The notes beneath the pieces were generated by a model. The model saw only the letters and a list, made by a program, of their open reading frames with translations. It did not search any database and was not told where the DNA came from. Position numbers and translations under genes: made by a program. 19,692 nucleotides of DNA from assembly GCA_900554715.1 (NCBI GenBank), contig USIN01000007.1:1-19692 (forward strand), written 5' to 3'. The DNA comes from an uncultured Bacteroidales bacterium. GTDB taxonomy: Bacteria; Bacteroidota; Bacteroidia; Bacteroidales; Muribaculaceae. Shown here piece by piece: positions 7,802 through 14,896 of this stretch. The first letter of the stretch is position 1; every line of letters begins with the position of its first letter.

Positions 7802-8980
7802 ATGGCTAAAGAGAAAAACAAAAATCAGAGCACTTATAACGTGCGCGACCTGGTAAACAAGTATCAGGAAAACTGCGATCGCATCAGCGAAATCGCAGAG
7901 ACTTGCGAGCGCGAGAATCGTGGCCGCAACGAAGCCGAGGAGACTGAGTTCACATCGATCACCCGAGAAAATCAGCTGCTGCAGATGAAAATGCAGGCAC
8001 TGAAAATGCCGAGCGCCGGCGTGCCGGCAGACCCCAACGAACGTCTGCGTGAGCTTCTTCTTGTTCAGAAGCGCGAGGTTTCTATCGTACTCACCCGCGA
8101 CCTCATGACAACTTCGGGCCTTGAAGACACCGGCATCATCCCGGTATCTCAGGAAGAGATGCTCAAGCCCCTTCGTGCCGGCCTTATCTACGACAAGGTA
8201 GGCATCAAAATCATGACCGGCCTTACAGGTGGCAAACTTCGCTGGCCACGCCACGGCAAGGCCGTCGCACAGTGGGCCGGTGAGGGCGAGCGCCTCGTAG
8301 ACAGCAAAGTCGACTTCACCAAGCTCGACGTCAAGCCTCATCGTCTTGGCCTCGCAATTCCTGTGACTAAAGAGGAACTTGAAAGTTCCGAGGGCATCGT
8401 CGAGAGCGTTGTCCGCGAGGAAATGCCCGCAGCTGTTGCCGACGCAATCAATGAGGCCATGTTTACCACTATTGGCACTTATACCGATACAGCAGACGGC
8501 AACAAGACCAAAAACAAGGCTGTCGTCGGTCCTTTTGTCAAGGCCGCCACTAAGGCTATTCAGTTCGCCGGTTCACTGCCGACCCGCAAGGAACTTCTCA
8601 AGATGAAGGCTACTGTGACGAAGACCGGTATCAAGCTCATTGCCCCCTGCTGGGTCATGACCGAGGATATGAAGTGTGAGCTCGAAGATACCAAAGTCGA
8701 CGCCGGCAGCGGCCGTTTCCTCATCGAGAGCGGTATGCTCTTAGGGCATCCTGTCTTCACTACCCCCGAAATCGGCGAGGGCAATATCGGTTTCGGTGAC
8801 TGGAGCTATCAGGCCGCAGGTTTCTTCGGCCCGATGAATCTCGCCGTCGATCCCTACACTCTGCTTCGTCAGAATGCAACCGACTTCGTGCTCAATTCTC
8901 ACTTCGCTACCGAGACCCTCTACGAAGAGGCCTTCGTTCTCGGCAAGGTAAAGGCTACGACCGAATCAACAGGTAAGTAA
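7802..8980 (+). CDS. Major capsid protein (HK97 fold)
   Basis: A 392-residue capsid subunit. Residues about 10-70 are charged and helical (YNVRDLVNKYQENCDRI, then a second heptad stretch), the delta or scaffold domain that the upstream protease should remove. The shell part starts after about residue 90: IIPVSQEEMLKPL, LTGGKLRWPRHG, GEGERLVDSKVDFTKLDVKP, RLGLAIPVTKEELESS and VREEMPAAVADAINEAMF are the usual N-arm, E-loop and spine-helix segments of this family. GHPVFTTPEIGEGNIGFGDW near 314-333 is the A-domain stretch. It sits directly after the protease, as expected. It should be the most highly expressed gene here. Confidence 0.93.
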   Translation: MAKEKNKNQSTYNVRDLVNKYQENCDRISEIAETCERENRGRNEAEETEFTSITRENQLLQMKMQALKMPSAGVPADPNERLRELLLVQKREVSIVLTRDLMTTSGLEDTGIIPVSQEEMLKPLRAGLIYDKVGIKIMTGLTGGKLRWPRHGKAVAQWAGEGERLVDSKVDFTKLDVKPHRLGLAIPVTKEELESSEGIVESVVREEMPAAVADAINEAMFTTIGTYTDTADGNKTKNKAVVGPFVKAATKAIQFAGSLPTRKELLKMKATVTKTGIKLIAPCWVMTEDMKCELEDTKVDAGSGRFLIESGMLLGHPVFTTPEIGEGNIGFGDWSYQAAGFFGPMNLAVDPYTLLRQNATDFVLNSHFATETLYEEAFVLGKVKATTESTGK

Positions 8981-9011
8981 TGTGTCTTTAATTCTATAGT
9001 TTTCTGCCGCA

Positions 9012-9314
9012 ATGTCTGTTGTGTGTTTGGCATTATTCAAGAAGCATGTCCGCGCCGACGATTTCGCCGACGATGACATGTATCTGTCGCATCTGCTCGA
9101 TACCGCCGAGGAGGTCGTCATCAGCGCCACTAACCGCACTGTCAACGATCTCGCCGAAGCGAATGATGGTATTTTCCCGTTGTCGCTTCAGCAGGCTATC
9201 ATGATGCTTGCCGCGCACTGGTATAATCAGCGCGAGAGCGTGGCATCGGTTCAGATGTACGAAGTGCCGGACGCACTGCAGGCATTGATTAAACCTTTCA
9301 GAAAACTCGCGTAA
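9012..9314 (+). CDS. Head-tail connector (gp6-like)
   Basis: A 100-residue, all-helical protein of the gp6-like connector type, which forms a ring under the portal. Seen: an N-terminal LFKKHVRADDFADDDMYLSH segment, EEVVISATNR in the second helix, and LSLQQAIMMLAAHWYNQRES in the third, a very typical stretch of this family, followed by a short basic C-terminus (LIKPFRKLA). Position right after the major capsid gene supports the assignment. Two bases separate it from the next gene. Confidence 0.85.
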   Translation: MSVVCLALFKKHVRADDFADDDMYLSHLLDTAEEVVISATNRTVNDLAEANDGIFPLSLQQAIMMLAAHWYNQRESVASVQMYEVPDALQALIKPFRKLA

Positions 9315-9316
9315 CA

Positions 9317-9637
9317 ATGCAGGCGGGACGGATGAAATATAAACTCGAACTCTTGGAGCCGGTGAGAATCGCCGACCGATTCGGCGCCGAGACTACTGAC
9401 TGGCAGAAGACGCGCACGGTATCGGCCGAGCGCGTGAAGTTCAGCGGCAGCCGGCGCGTTGAGGTCAGCGAGCAATTCGCCGATTACCGGGTCGAGTTTA
9501 ACATCCGCGACGCTCATGCTGTCGACGAGGGCTGGAGGGCAAGACAACTTGGCGGGCATCTATACACCGTCGTCAATATCATCCCCAACAAAGACCGCGG
9601 CATGCTGACGCTTGTCTGTGAGCGGGTAAACGAATAA
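9317..9637 (+). CDS. Head closure / head-tail joining protein
   Basis: A 106-residue, beta-rich protein of the SPP1 gp16 or head-tail adaptor type, which plugs the connector after packaging. The pattern is usual for the family: an early YKLELLEPV strand, then GAETTDWQKTRTVSAERV, a middle RVEVSEQFADYRVEFNIR, and a late YTVVNIIPNKDRGMLTLVCE ending. A second Met at 9332 (MKYKLELLEP) matches the usual N-terminus better than the Met at 9317, so the true start may be there. Confidence 0.82.
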   Translation: MQAGRMKYKLELLEPVRIADRFGAETTDWQKTRTVSAERVKFSGSRRVEVSEQFADYRVEFNIRDAHAVDEGWRARQLGGHLYTVVNIIPNKDRGMLTLVCERVNE

Positions 9638-9646
9638 TCCAAGGCT

Positions 9647-10101
9647 ATGAAAGTCGAATAAAATTGCGAAGGTTCTACGCACAGCTGCCGATGGTACAGC
9701 GCACTAATGCAGTGCGCGCAGCCGAGCGGCGTGTGGCCAATCAGGCCAAGCGCGAGGCTATGCGAAAGTTCATCGCAACGGGCGTCAAGAACGCCAATCA
9801 GGTAGCCAAGATTATTCGCGGCATAGCCTTTAAAAAGAAACTGGGCTTCCGTGTAACCGGTGGTCGGCCTTACCAAAATGCACGAGGCAATAAAAAACCT
9901 GTGCTGCGATGGTTTGAGGATGGCACCCAGGAGCGTAAGACCAAAGGCCGCGGTCGAATTCAGTATGCGGTAGGCTCAATCGCCCCTGTCAAGTTCATGG
10001 CGAAGACTAAAGAAGAGATGACACCGAAAGTCACAGAGGCTTTTCACGAAGCCCTCCGACAGTCAGTAATGAGAATAGCAAAGAAAAATGGCGCAAAATA
10101 A
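9647..10101 (+). CDS. HK97 gp10-like neck/tail protein, frame broken near its start
   Basis: The body of this protein (FYAQLPMVQRTNAVRAAERR onward, basic, about 140 residues) resembles HK97 gp10-type proteins at the neck or tail completion step. Its uninterrupted frame has only a TTG (9664) as early start and no ATG before 9691. In another frame an ATG at 9647 gives MKVE and then a stop at 9659. Adding one base in the GAATAAAA run joins MKVE to IKLRRFYAQ, a natural start. I therefore place the gene from 9647 with a one-base deletion; without it, the start is 9664. It overlaps the next gene by 14 bases. The LRWFEDGTQ segment near residue 83 (from 9664) is typical of the family. Confidence 0.7.
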
Positions 10102-10477
10102 AACATCACTCAGCGCGGGTCAGATTATTAGGGTCATTTTACTTGAAGACCCTAATGTCTCAGCTATCACGACTAATATTTTTCCGGTCGTGGTCGATAA
10201 AGCTGTTTTGCCGTATGTCAGCTATCGCCGTGTCGGCCTGACGCCTACGCCGGCCAAAGCAGCCCCGGCAAATGACGAGGTAGATATCGAAGTCTTGTGC
10301 TATGCCCCTGACTATGGCTCGGGGGTCGCTTTGGCAGAGGCCGTGCGCGGCGCACTCGATGGTGTGCAAGGCTCCGATGGCGAACTGACAATGCGCAGCT
10401 GCTATCTCAATAACGCATCCGAGGGCTACGAGAACGATGCCCATGTGCAGCAATTAATTTTCAAAGTAAAAATCTAA
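10088..10477 (+). CDS. Tail terminator/completion protein (DUF3168-like)
   Basis: A 129-residue alpha/beta protein of the DUF3168 type, which caps the tail tube where it meets the head. Seen: an N-terminal helix IIRVILLEDPNVSAITTNIF, the strand VLPYVSYRRVGLTPTPAKA, an EVDIEVLCYAPDYGSGVALAEAV centre pairing a strand with a helix, and a C-terminal QLIFKVKI strand. These and its position before the tail tube gene identify it. It overlaps the gp10-like gene by 14 bases; 11 bases of A/T-rich leader separate it from the tube gene. Confidence 0.78.
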   Translation: MAQNKTSLSAGQIIRVILLEDPNVSAITTNIFPVVVDKAVLPYVSYRRVGLTPTPAKAAPANDEVDIEVLCYAPDYGSGVALAEAVRGALDGVQGSDGELTMRSCYLNNASEGYENDAHVQQLIFKVKI

Positions 10478-10488
10478 TTTTCAATATT

Positions 10489-10968
10489 ATGGCAACATCA
10501 GTCACAAAAACCGGTTATTGCAACGGCAGCGATATGCTCCTCTATGTAGGCGGCAAAGCGGTCGGCCATTGCACCAGCCACACAGCGACAATCAACTCTG
10601 AGACAAAGGACCGTGCTGTCAAGCCCCCGGCAACTGCAGCTCTGAGTTCGGGCCTTTGGAAAGGCAAAGGCGTCACCGGTCTCAGCGTTTCAATTTCGGC
10701 CGAGGGCCTTGTCTTTTATGAGGAAACCGAGTCCGGCTACAAGGCCTGTCTCGCTCAGATAGCCAAAGGCCAAAGCGTCGAGGTCAAATGCATGGAGCGC
10801 GGGAATACCGAGAAGCCCTATCTCTCAGGAAAGTTTGTCATTGCTTCTCTTGAGCGCAGTGACCCTGCCGGCGACGACTCAACCTACAGCATTTCACTCG
10901 AGAATGACGGCGAAGTCACCTTCGATGAAACCGCTATTACCGAAACCCCCGCAGCCGCTGGATCATGA
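10489..10968 (+). CDS. Major tail tube protein
   Basis: A 159-residue protein that polymerises into the tail tube. It has the usual phage tail tube layout: an N-terminal strand MLLYVGGKAVGHCTSHTATI, an ETKDRAVKPP loop, a LWKGKGVTGLSVSISAEGLVF strand pair, a helix before GQSVEVKC, and a final TYSISLENDGEVTFDETA strand. The length is on the short side but usual for TP901-1-like tubes. The stop overlaps the chaperone start by four bases (ATGA). The family is inferred from these strands and from its place directly before the frameshifting chaperone pair. Confidence 0.82.
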   Translation: MATSVTKTGYCNGSDMLLYVGGKAVGHCTSHTATINSETKDRAVKPPATAALSSGLWKGKGVTGLSVSISAEGLVFYEETESGYKACLAQIAKGQSVEVKCMERGNTEKPYLSGKFVIASLERSDPAGDDSTYSISLENDGEVTFDETAITETPAAAGS

Positions 10969-11291
10969 AACGCATCGAAATCATAGTCAATGGCAAGGCA
11001 TACCCCTGCAGCCCGACTGCGGGGGCCATGCTTCGCTTTAAGGAGCAGACTGGTCGTGAAGTGACCGAGATTGACTCCTCGAGTTTCACAGATCTACTGA
11101 CATATCTGTGGTGCTGCGTGGTCGCTGCCTCGAAGCGCGAGGGCATCGACTTCGGCATGAGCCTGATGGACTTCGCCGATAATCTGACGCCTGACGACAT
11201 GGCCGAGTGGTCTCAGTTGATTTCAGAGCCTTCTACCCCTGCCGACGGTTCAAAAAAAAAGAAAAGCCCGCGGGCATCTACGAGCTCTTAG
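10965..11291 (+). CDS. Tail assembly chaperone, short form (G-like)
   Basis: A 108-residue helical protein made by ordinary termination. It starts with a strand (MKRIEIIVNGKAYPC) and a GAMLRFKEQTGREVTEID segment, then helices to about residue 85. After residue 99 come lysines from the A-run and a short tail that ends at 11291. In lambda-like phages the short form and its frameshifted long form hold the tape measure soluble and guide tube assembly. Position between tail tube and tape measure and the slippery run confirm the role. Confidence 0.82.
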   Translation: MKRIEIIVNGKAYPCSPTAGAMLRFKEQTGREVTEIDSSSFTDLLTYLWCCVVAASKREGIDFGMSLMDFADNLTPDDMAEWSQLISEPSTPADGSKKKKSPRASTSS

Positions 11292-11605
11292 GTTATGCCG
11301 TCGGGTGCATAGGCATGTCGCGCGATGATTTCTGCGCCTGCTATTTCGACGAGTTCGAAGCCATAGCCAAAGCCTGGCGAGAGCGTCAGGAAATGAGGAG
11401 TCAGGAATCGTGGGAACAATGCCGCATGCTGGCGACGGTAAGCATCCAGCCGCACGTCAAGCGACGCATTACACCGAAGCAGCTGCTGCCGTTCCCATGG
11501 GACCGCAAGACGTCCGAAGCTAAAAAATCGGCAGAAGACAAACTCACCCCCGAGGAGCGGCTGCAACGCTTTGAGGCACTCGTGCATCAGGCGTCCTTAT
11601 CGTGA
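10965..11605 (+). CDS. Tail assembly chaperone, frameshifted long form (G-T-like fusion)
   Basis: If the ribosome slips back one base at 11255-11261, the first 99 residues join a second frame and continue EKPAGIYELLGYAVG to the stop at 11603-11605, about 213 residues in all. The second part has a charged helix (FDEFEAIAKAWRERQEM) and the ending PKQLLPFPWD typical of T-like chaperone parts. The second frame has an ATG at 11207, but it lies upstream of the slip site in overlap and is not needed. Only a minority of ribosomes shift in related systems. The final 19 bases overlap, tail to tail, the minus-strand membrane gene. Confidence 0.78.
11255..11261 (+). promoter_or_regulatory. -1 ribosomal slippery site A AAA AAG
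   Basis: In the chaperone frame the codons are TCA AAA AAA AAG AAA AGC. The heptamer A AAA AAG fits the X XXY YYZ rule and is the same as in the well-known dnaX-type site. After the slip, reading continues GAA AAG CCC. Just downstream, GCCCG at 11266-11270 can pair with CGGGC or with a later CGGGT near 11303, but no convincing stimulatory structure is certain. Confidence 0.75.
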
Positions 11606-11787
11606 AGAGCCTTGATTTTATCTTCGAGTTCCCAACGCTTAAGGTCCCGCTGGGCTTCGTAGTAGTCATTGAGATCATCGGTGAACCATTTGCATAGGAT
11701 AAAGCCTGCGCCGATGCAGCCGATGGCGAGTAAGATGATTATTGCATCAACGATGACCACGAGTAATATTTCTAAAATCGGTGACAT
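11587..11787 (-). CDS. Small single-pass membrane protein, reverse-oriented moron
   Basis: The only gene I accept on the minus strand. It encodes 66 residues: one long hydrophobic segment at about 4-32 (ILEILLVVIVDAIIILLAIG and on, with D14 inside it), then a charged amphipathic helix at 36-62 (DDLNDYYEAQRDLKRWELED). No signal peptidase site is obvious. I start it at the ATG at 11787, not at an upstream in-frame ATG at 12006, because a promoter of its own sits just before 11787. It lies between the chaperone and tape measure genes, opposing them, with a 19-base overlap of the long chaperone's end. I recognise no family. Membrane location is clear; a role at the host membrane during lysogeny, such as superinfection exclusion, is inference. 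Confidence 0.65.
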   Translation of the reverse strand: MSPILEILLVVIVDAIIILLAIGCIGAGFILCKWFTDDLNDYYEAQRDLKRWELEDKIKALHDKDA

Positions 11788-11791
11788 ATCG

Positions 11792-11823
11792 CAAAGATAC
11801 ACATTAATTATATAAATAACAAA
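11792..11823 (-). promoter_or_regulatory. Bacteroidetes-type promoter, minus strand, for the membrane gene
   Basis: On the minus strand TTTG (11823-11820) is followed after 20 bases by TATCTTTG (11799-11792), an exact match to TTTG-N19/20-TAnnTTTG. The expected transcription start is about 3-6 bases past the -7 element, at 11789-11786; the gene's ATG begins at 11787. The transcript would therefore be leaderless or nearly so. The region also holds the leader of the tape measure gene on the other strand. Confidence 0.65.
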
Positions 11824-11836
11824 CAAACCAACAGAA

Positions 11837-14800
11837 ATGGCAAAAGGCAACAGCACAATTTCTTTTACGTTTAAGGTCGAGGACGACGGCAAAGGTATGA
11901 AGGCACTTGTCGCCGACGCCGACAGCCTGCGTAAATTGCTTGGCTCAACGGTCAAGGAGGCCGAGCGTCTGAAAAAACCGCTGATATCTTTTGCCGCTGT
12001 TGGCATGGGCCTCGATCAAATTAACTCAGCGTTTACCGGTCTAAATAATGCCTGCCGCGCCCTGACCGACGCCTATCAGATACAGAAGACCGCCGAGACA
12101 CAGCTTGAGACTGTCATGCGTCAGCGCATGGATGCGTCTGAGGAAATGATTGGCAGCGTCAAGGAGCTTGCATCTGAGCAGCAGAAGCTCGGCGTCATTG
12201 GCGACGAGGTGCAGCTGTCAGGCGCACAGCAGATGGCGACCTTTCTCACCGAAGCCGACAGCTTAAAGACGCTGTTGCCGGCCATGAATAATCTCTTGGC
12301 TCAGCAAAAGGGCCTTAACGCCACGAATCAAGACGCCGTCAATATCGGTAACCTGATAGGCAAAGCCATGCAGGGGCAGACAGCGGCCTTGCGCCGCGTC
12401 GGCATTACCTTCGATGATGCGCAGGAGAAGGTGATGAAATATGGTACCGAGGCACAGCGAGCCGCGATGATGGCCGAGATTATCACGGCAAATGTGGGTA
12501 ACATGAACGCCGAGTTGGCCAATACTCCGACCGGCAAGCTTAAACAACTCGAAAACAATCTCGGTGATGTTAAGGAATTAATAGGTAGTTTTACAGTTGC
12601 AGCGCAGCCGGTTCTCACTTTCGCGGCAAGTACGACGACGGCCGCGACGGGTGCGTTCAAACTCTATAAATCGACAGCTATACTTGTCGTCGGCACGAAG
12701 AACTGGTTTAAAAATCTAATGTCGACGCATAAGGTTCTCAAAGAGACCGAAGCCGGTGTCTCTTCTCTTGATAAGACCGAGAAGGTGGCCACGGCAACTA
12801 CCCGAGGATTTAGCCTCGCGATTAAAGGCCTCTTGATCTCGACGGGCGTTGGTATTGCTATTTGGGGCTTGGTTACTATCATCGATCATTTGACCAATAC
12901 CACTGACGAGGCTACCGAGGGCTTTGACGAGCTCAAGGTCGCATCGTCGGCTTATGCTACTGCAGCCGGTGAAATCAAGCAGGGCATCGACAATGAGATT
13001 CTGTCGCTCCGTGCCCTCATCGCCGCCAATGCCGATACCTCTGAGGCCGTCGACCGTCTCAACCGCAGCTATGGCAGTATATTCGGTACCTATCGCACGG
13101 CGGCCGAATGGCTCGACACACTTACGCAGAAGGGCGAGAACTACATCCGCCTGATGGGTCATCAGGCCAAGGCCAACGAGCTGACGAAAAGCCTTGGCAC
13201 GACTCTCGGTGAGCAAGACGAGGCCAAGATGCGAATGGATAAGCTTGTGGCCGAGGGTCAAGGTCCGAAAGTCGAAATCGGCTGGTTTGGGACTAAAACA
13301 TTTAATCACGGTTCCGACGAATACAAGAAAGCCCGCGAGGATTATGAGACCGCTACAAAAAAGGCTGAGAAGCTTCGCAACGAGCTCGCTCTGACGACCG
13401 AGTGCATCAATGAAAACAAAAAAGCCCTCGACACTGAGAACAAATCTGTCGAGATAGCTGAGATGGGTTACGAGCAACTCAGCAAGGCTCTTGAGGCCAA
13501 TGAGAAGGCCCGCAAGGCTGCCTCCGAGCGCAATGACAAAGCCGAGTTGAAACGCCTCTTTAAAGAGCAGGCACAGCTTGAGGCCCGTCAGAAACTTCTT
13601 AATGATCGAGCCGGTATCAATACCCCGAAGACATCTGAGGGCAATAAGAAAAACTATCAGCTGCGGGAGCAGGCGACAAGACTCAACGAGATACGGGAAA
13701 ATATAAGCTATTATCAGCAGAAACTCGAAACAGCCACAGCCGAAGAGGCTGTCGAGATTAATAAATTGATAGAGCTTTGGCGCAAAAAAGAAAAAGCTAT
13801 CCTCGACGCTGGCAAGGCCCTGGAGAGTCAGAAGACAATGGTCGATGACCCTCAGAGCATCAATGACTACCGCAATAACAGAGACATACTCCTGGCACGC
13901 AGAGACGAGACGAAGTCACTTGCCGTAAGGCTGAAACTGACACAAGAGATTTACGCTCTCGACAAGGAAATCGACCGCCTCGAGAATGACGGCAAGCCTG
14001 AGGAAAAGTCAGAAAAGCCGATCTATAACCCAAACGCTAACTCGCTCAAGGGCTATAACGACAACATTGCGGTCCTCAACGAGCAGCTCGAAAATACAAC
14101 TGATCTCAAAGTGGCCGCAGCGCTCAACAAGCAGATCGAGATGTGGCAGAAGCTTGCTGACGCCACTCGCAATGCCGGCAAGGAACAGGCGAGTACTTAT
14201 GACACCATGCGCCGGGGCTATGAGAATATTAAAAGCATCGGCTCGGGCGTCGACAGCATCACCGGATCAATCGAGGGCAACGGCAACGCCTGGCAAAAGC
14301 TTACAGGCATTGTCGATGGTTTCCTTCAGGTCTACGACGGCATAATGGCAATTGTCAATCTAATAAATACATTCACGCAGGCCAACCAACTGTTTACTGC
14401 GTCCGAGACTACAAAGGCGGGTGCCGCTGTCGTTTCGTCCGCGGCCCAAGCTGAATCCTCGGTCGTGTCTGAAACGGCCACAGCCGCGGAAATGCCGCTT
14501 GTCGCTGCAAATAAGTTACTTACGCAAAGCTACATGGAGCTCGCCGCCGCCGAGTATGTGGCCGCGCATGCGTCTATCCCGTTTGCAGGCTTTGGCATAG
14601 CTTCGGGATTTATATCCTCGGCAACAGCACTCGTGCAGTCGATGAACGCCATACCTTTCGCTGAAGGTGGCATCGTCAGCGGTCCGACTCTCGGTCTGAT
14701 CGGCGAGTACGCGGGTGCTTCACATAACCCCGAAATCGTGGCGCCCCTGAGCAAGCTGAACGAAATCCTACAGCCAGCGGGGCAACCGGTTGTCGTCGGT

Positions 14801-14890
14801 GGTACCTTCAAGATCCGCGGCCGTGACCTGATATGCGTAGCCGCTAACGAGACCCGCATCTCGGGCAAACCTACAAACATTAAAATCTGA
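11837..14890 (+). CDS. Tail tape measure protein
   Basis: A 1017-residue protein that sets tail length and is ejected ahead of the DNA. N-terminal part (1-250) is helical with QLSGAQQMATFLTEADSL and GKAMQGQTAALRRVGITFDD, both usual for tape measures. Hydrophobic stretches follow at about 275-285 and 327-352 (LAIKGLLISTGVGIAIWGLV), then a long charged coiled coil at about 380-790, and a hydrophobic, Ala/Gly-rich C-terminus with SIPFAGFGIASGFISSATAL and AEGGIVSGPTLGLIGE near 910-960. Two related 45-50 residue units near 615 and 737 sit about 121 residues apart. At the usual 1.5 angstrom per residue, the tail would be about 150 nm. The start follows an AAC-rich leader without Shine-Dalgarno. Confidence 0.92.
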   Translation: MAKGNSTISFTFKVEDDGKGMKALVADADSLRKLLGSTVKEAERLKKPLISFAAVGMGLDQINSAFTGLNNACRALTDAYQIQKTAETQLETVMRQRMDASEEMIGSVKELASEQQKLGVIGDEVQLSGAQQMATFLTEADSLKTLLPAMNNLLAQQKGLNATNQDAVNIGNLIGKAMQGQTAALRRVGITFDDAQEKVMKYGTEAQRAAMMAEIITANVGNMNAELANTPTGKLKQLENNLGDVKELIGSFTVAAQPVLTFAASTTTAATGAFKLYKSTAILVVGTKNWFKNLMSTHKVLKETEAGVSSLDKTEKVATATTRGFSLAIKGLLISTGVGIAIWGLVTIIDHLTNTTDEATEGFDELKVASSAYATAAGEIKQGIDNEILSLRALIAANADTSEAVDRLNRSYGSIFGTYRTAAEWLDTLTQKGENYIRLMGHQAKANELTKSLGTTLGEQDEAKMRMDKLVAEGQGPKVEIGWFGTKTFNHGSDEYKKAREDYETATKKAEKLRNELALTTECINENKKALDTENKSVEIAEMGYEQLSKALEANEKARKAASERNDKAELKRLFKEQAQLEARQKLLNDRAGINTPKTSEGNKKNYQLREQATRLNEIRENISYYQQKLETATAEEAVEINKLIELWRKKEKAILDAGKALESQKTMVDDPQSINDYRNNRDILLARRDETKSLAVRLKLTQEIYALDKEIDRLENDGKPEEKSEKPIYNPNANSLKGYNDNIAVLNEQLENTTDLKVAAALNKQIEMWQKLADATRNAGKEQASTYDTMRRGYENIKSIGSGVDSITGSIEGNGNAWQKLTGIVDGFLQVYDGIMAIVNLINTFTQANQLFTASETTKAGAAVVSSAAQAESSVVSETATAAEMPLVAANKLLTQSYMELAAAEYVAAHASIPFAGFGIASGFISSATALVQSMNAIPFAEGGIVSGPTLGLIGEYAGASHNPEIVAPLSKLNEILQPAGQPVVVGGTFKIRGRDLICVAANETRISGKPTNIKI

Positions 14891-14896
14891 CGAGGC

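Noticed and set aside
11207..11605. Independent gene for the second chaperone part with ATG at 11207
   Set aside because: The first 15 or so residues from this ATG lie in overlap with the conserved first chaperone frame and look random, and the slip site lies just after. Fusion by frameshift is the better model.
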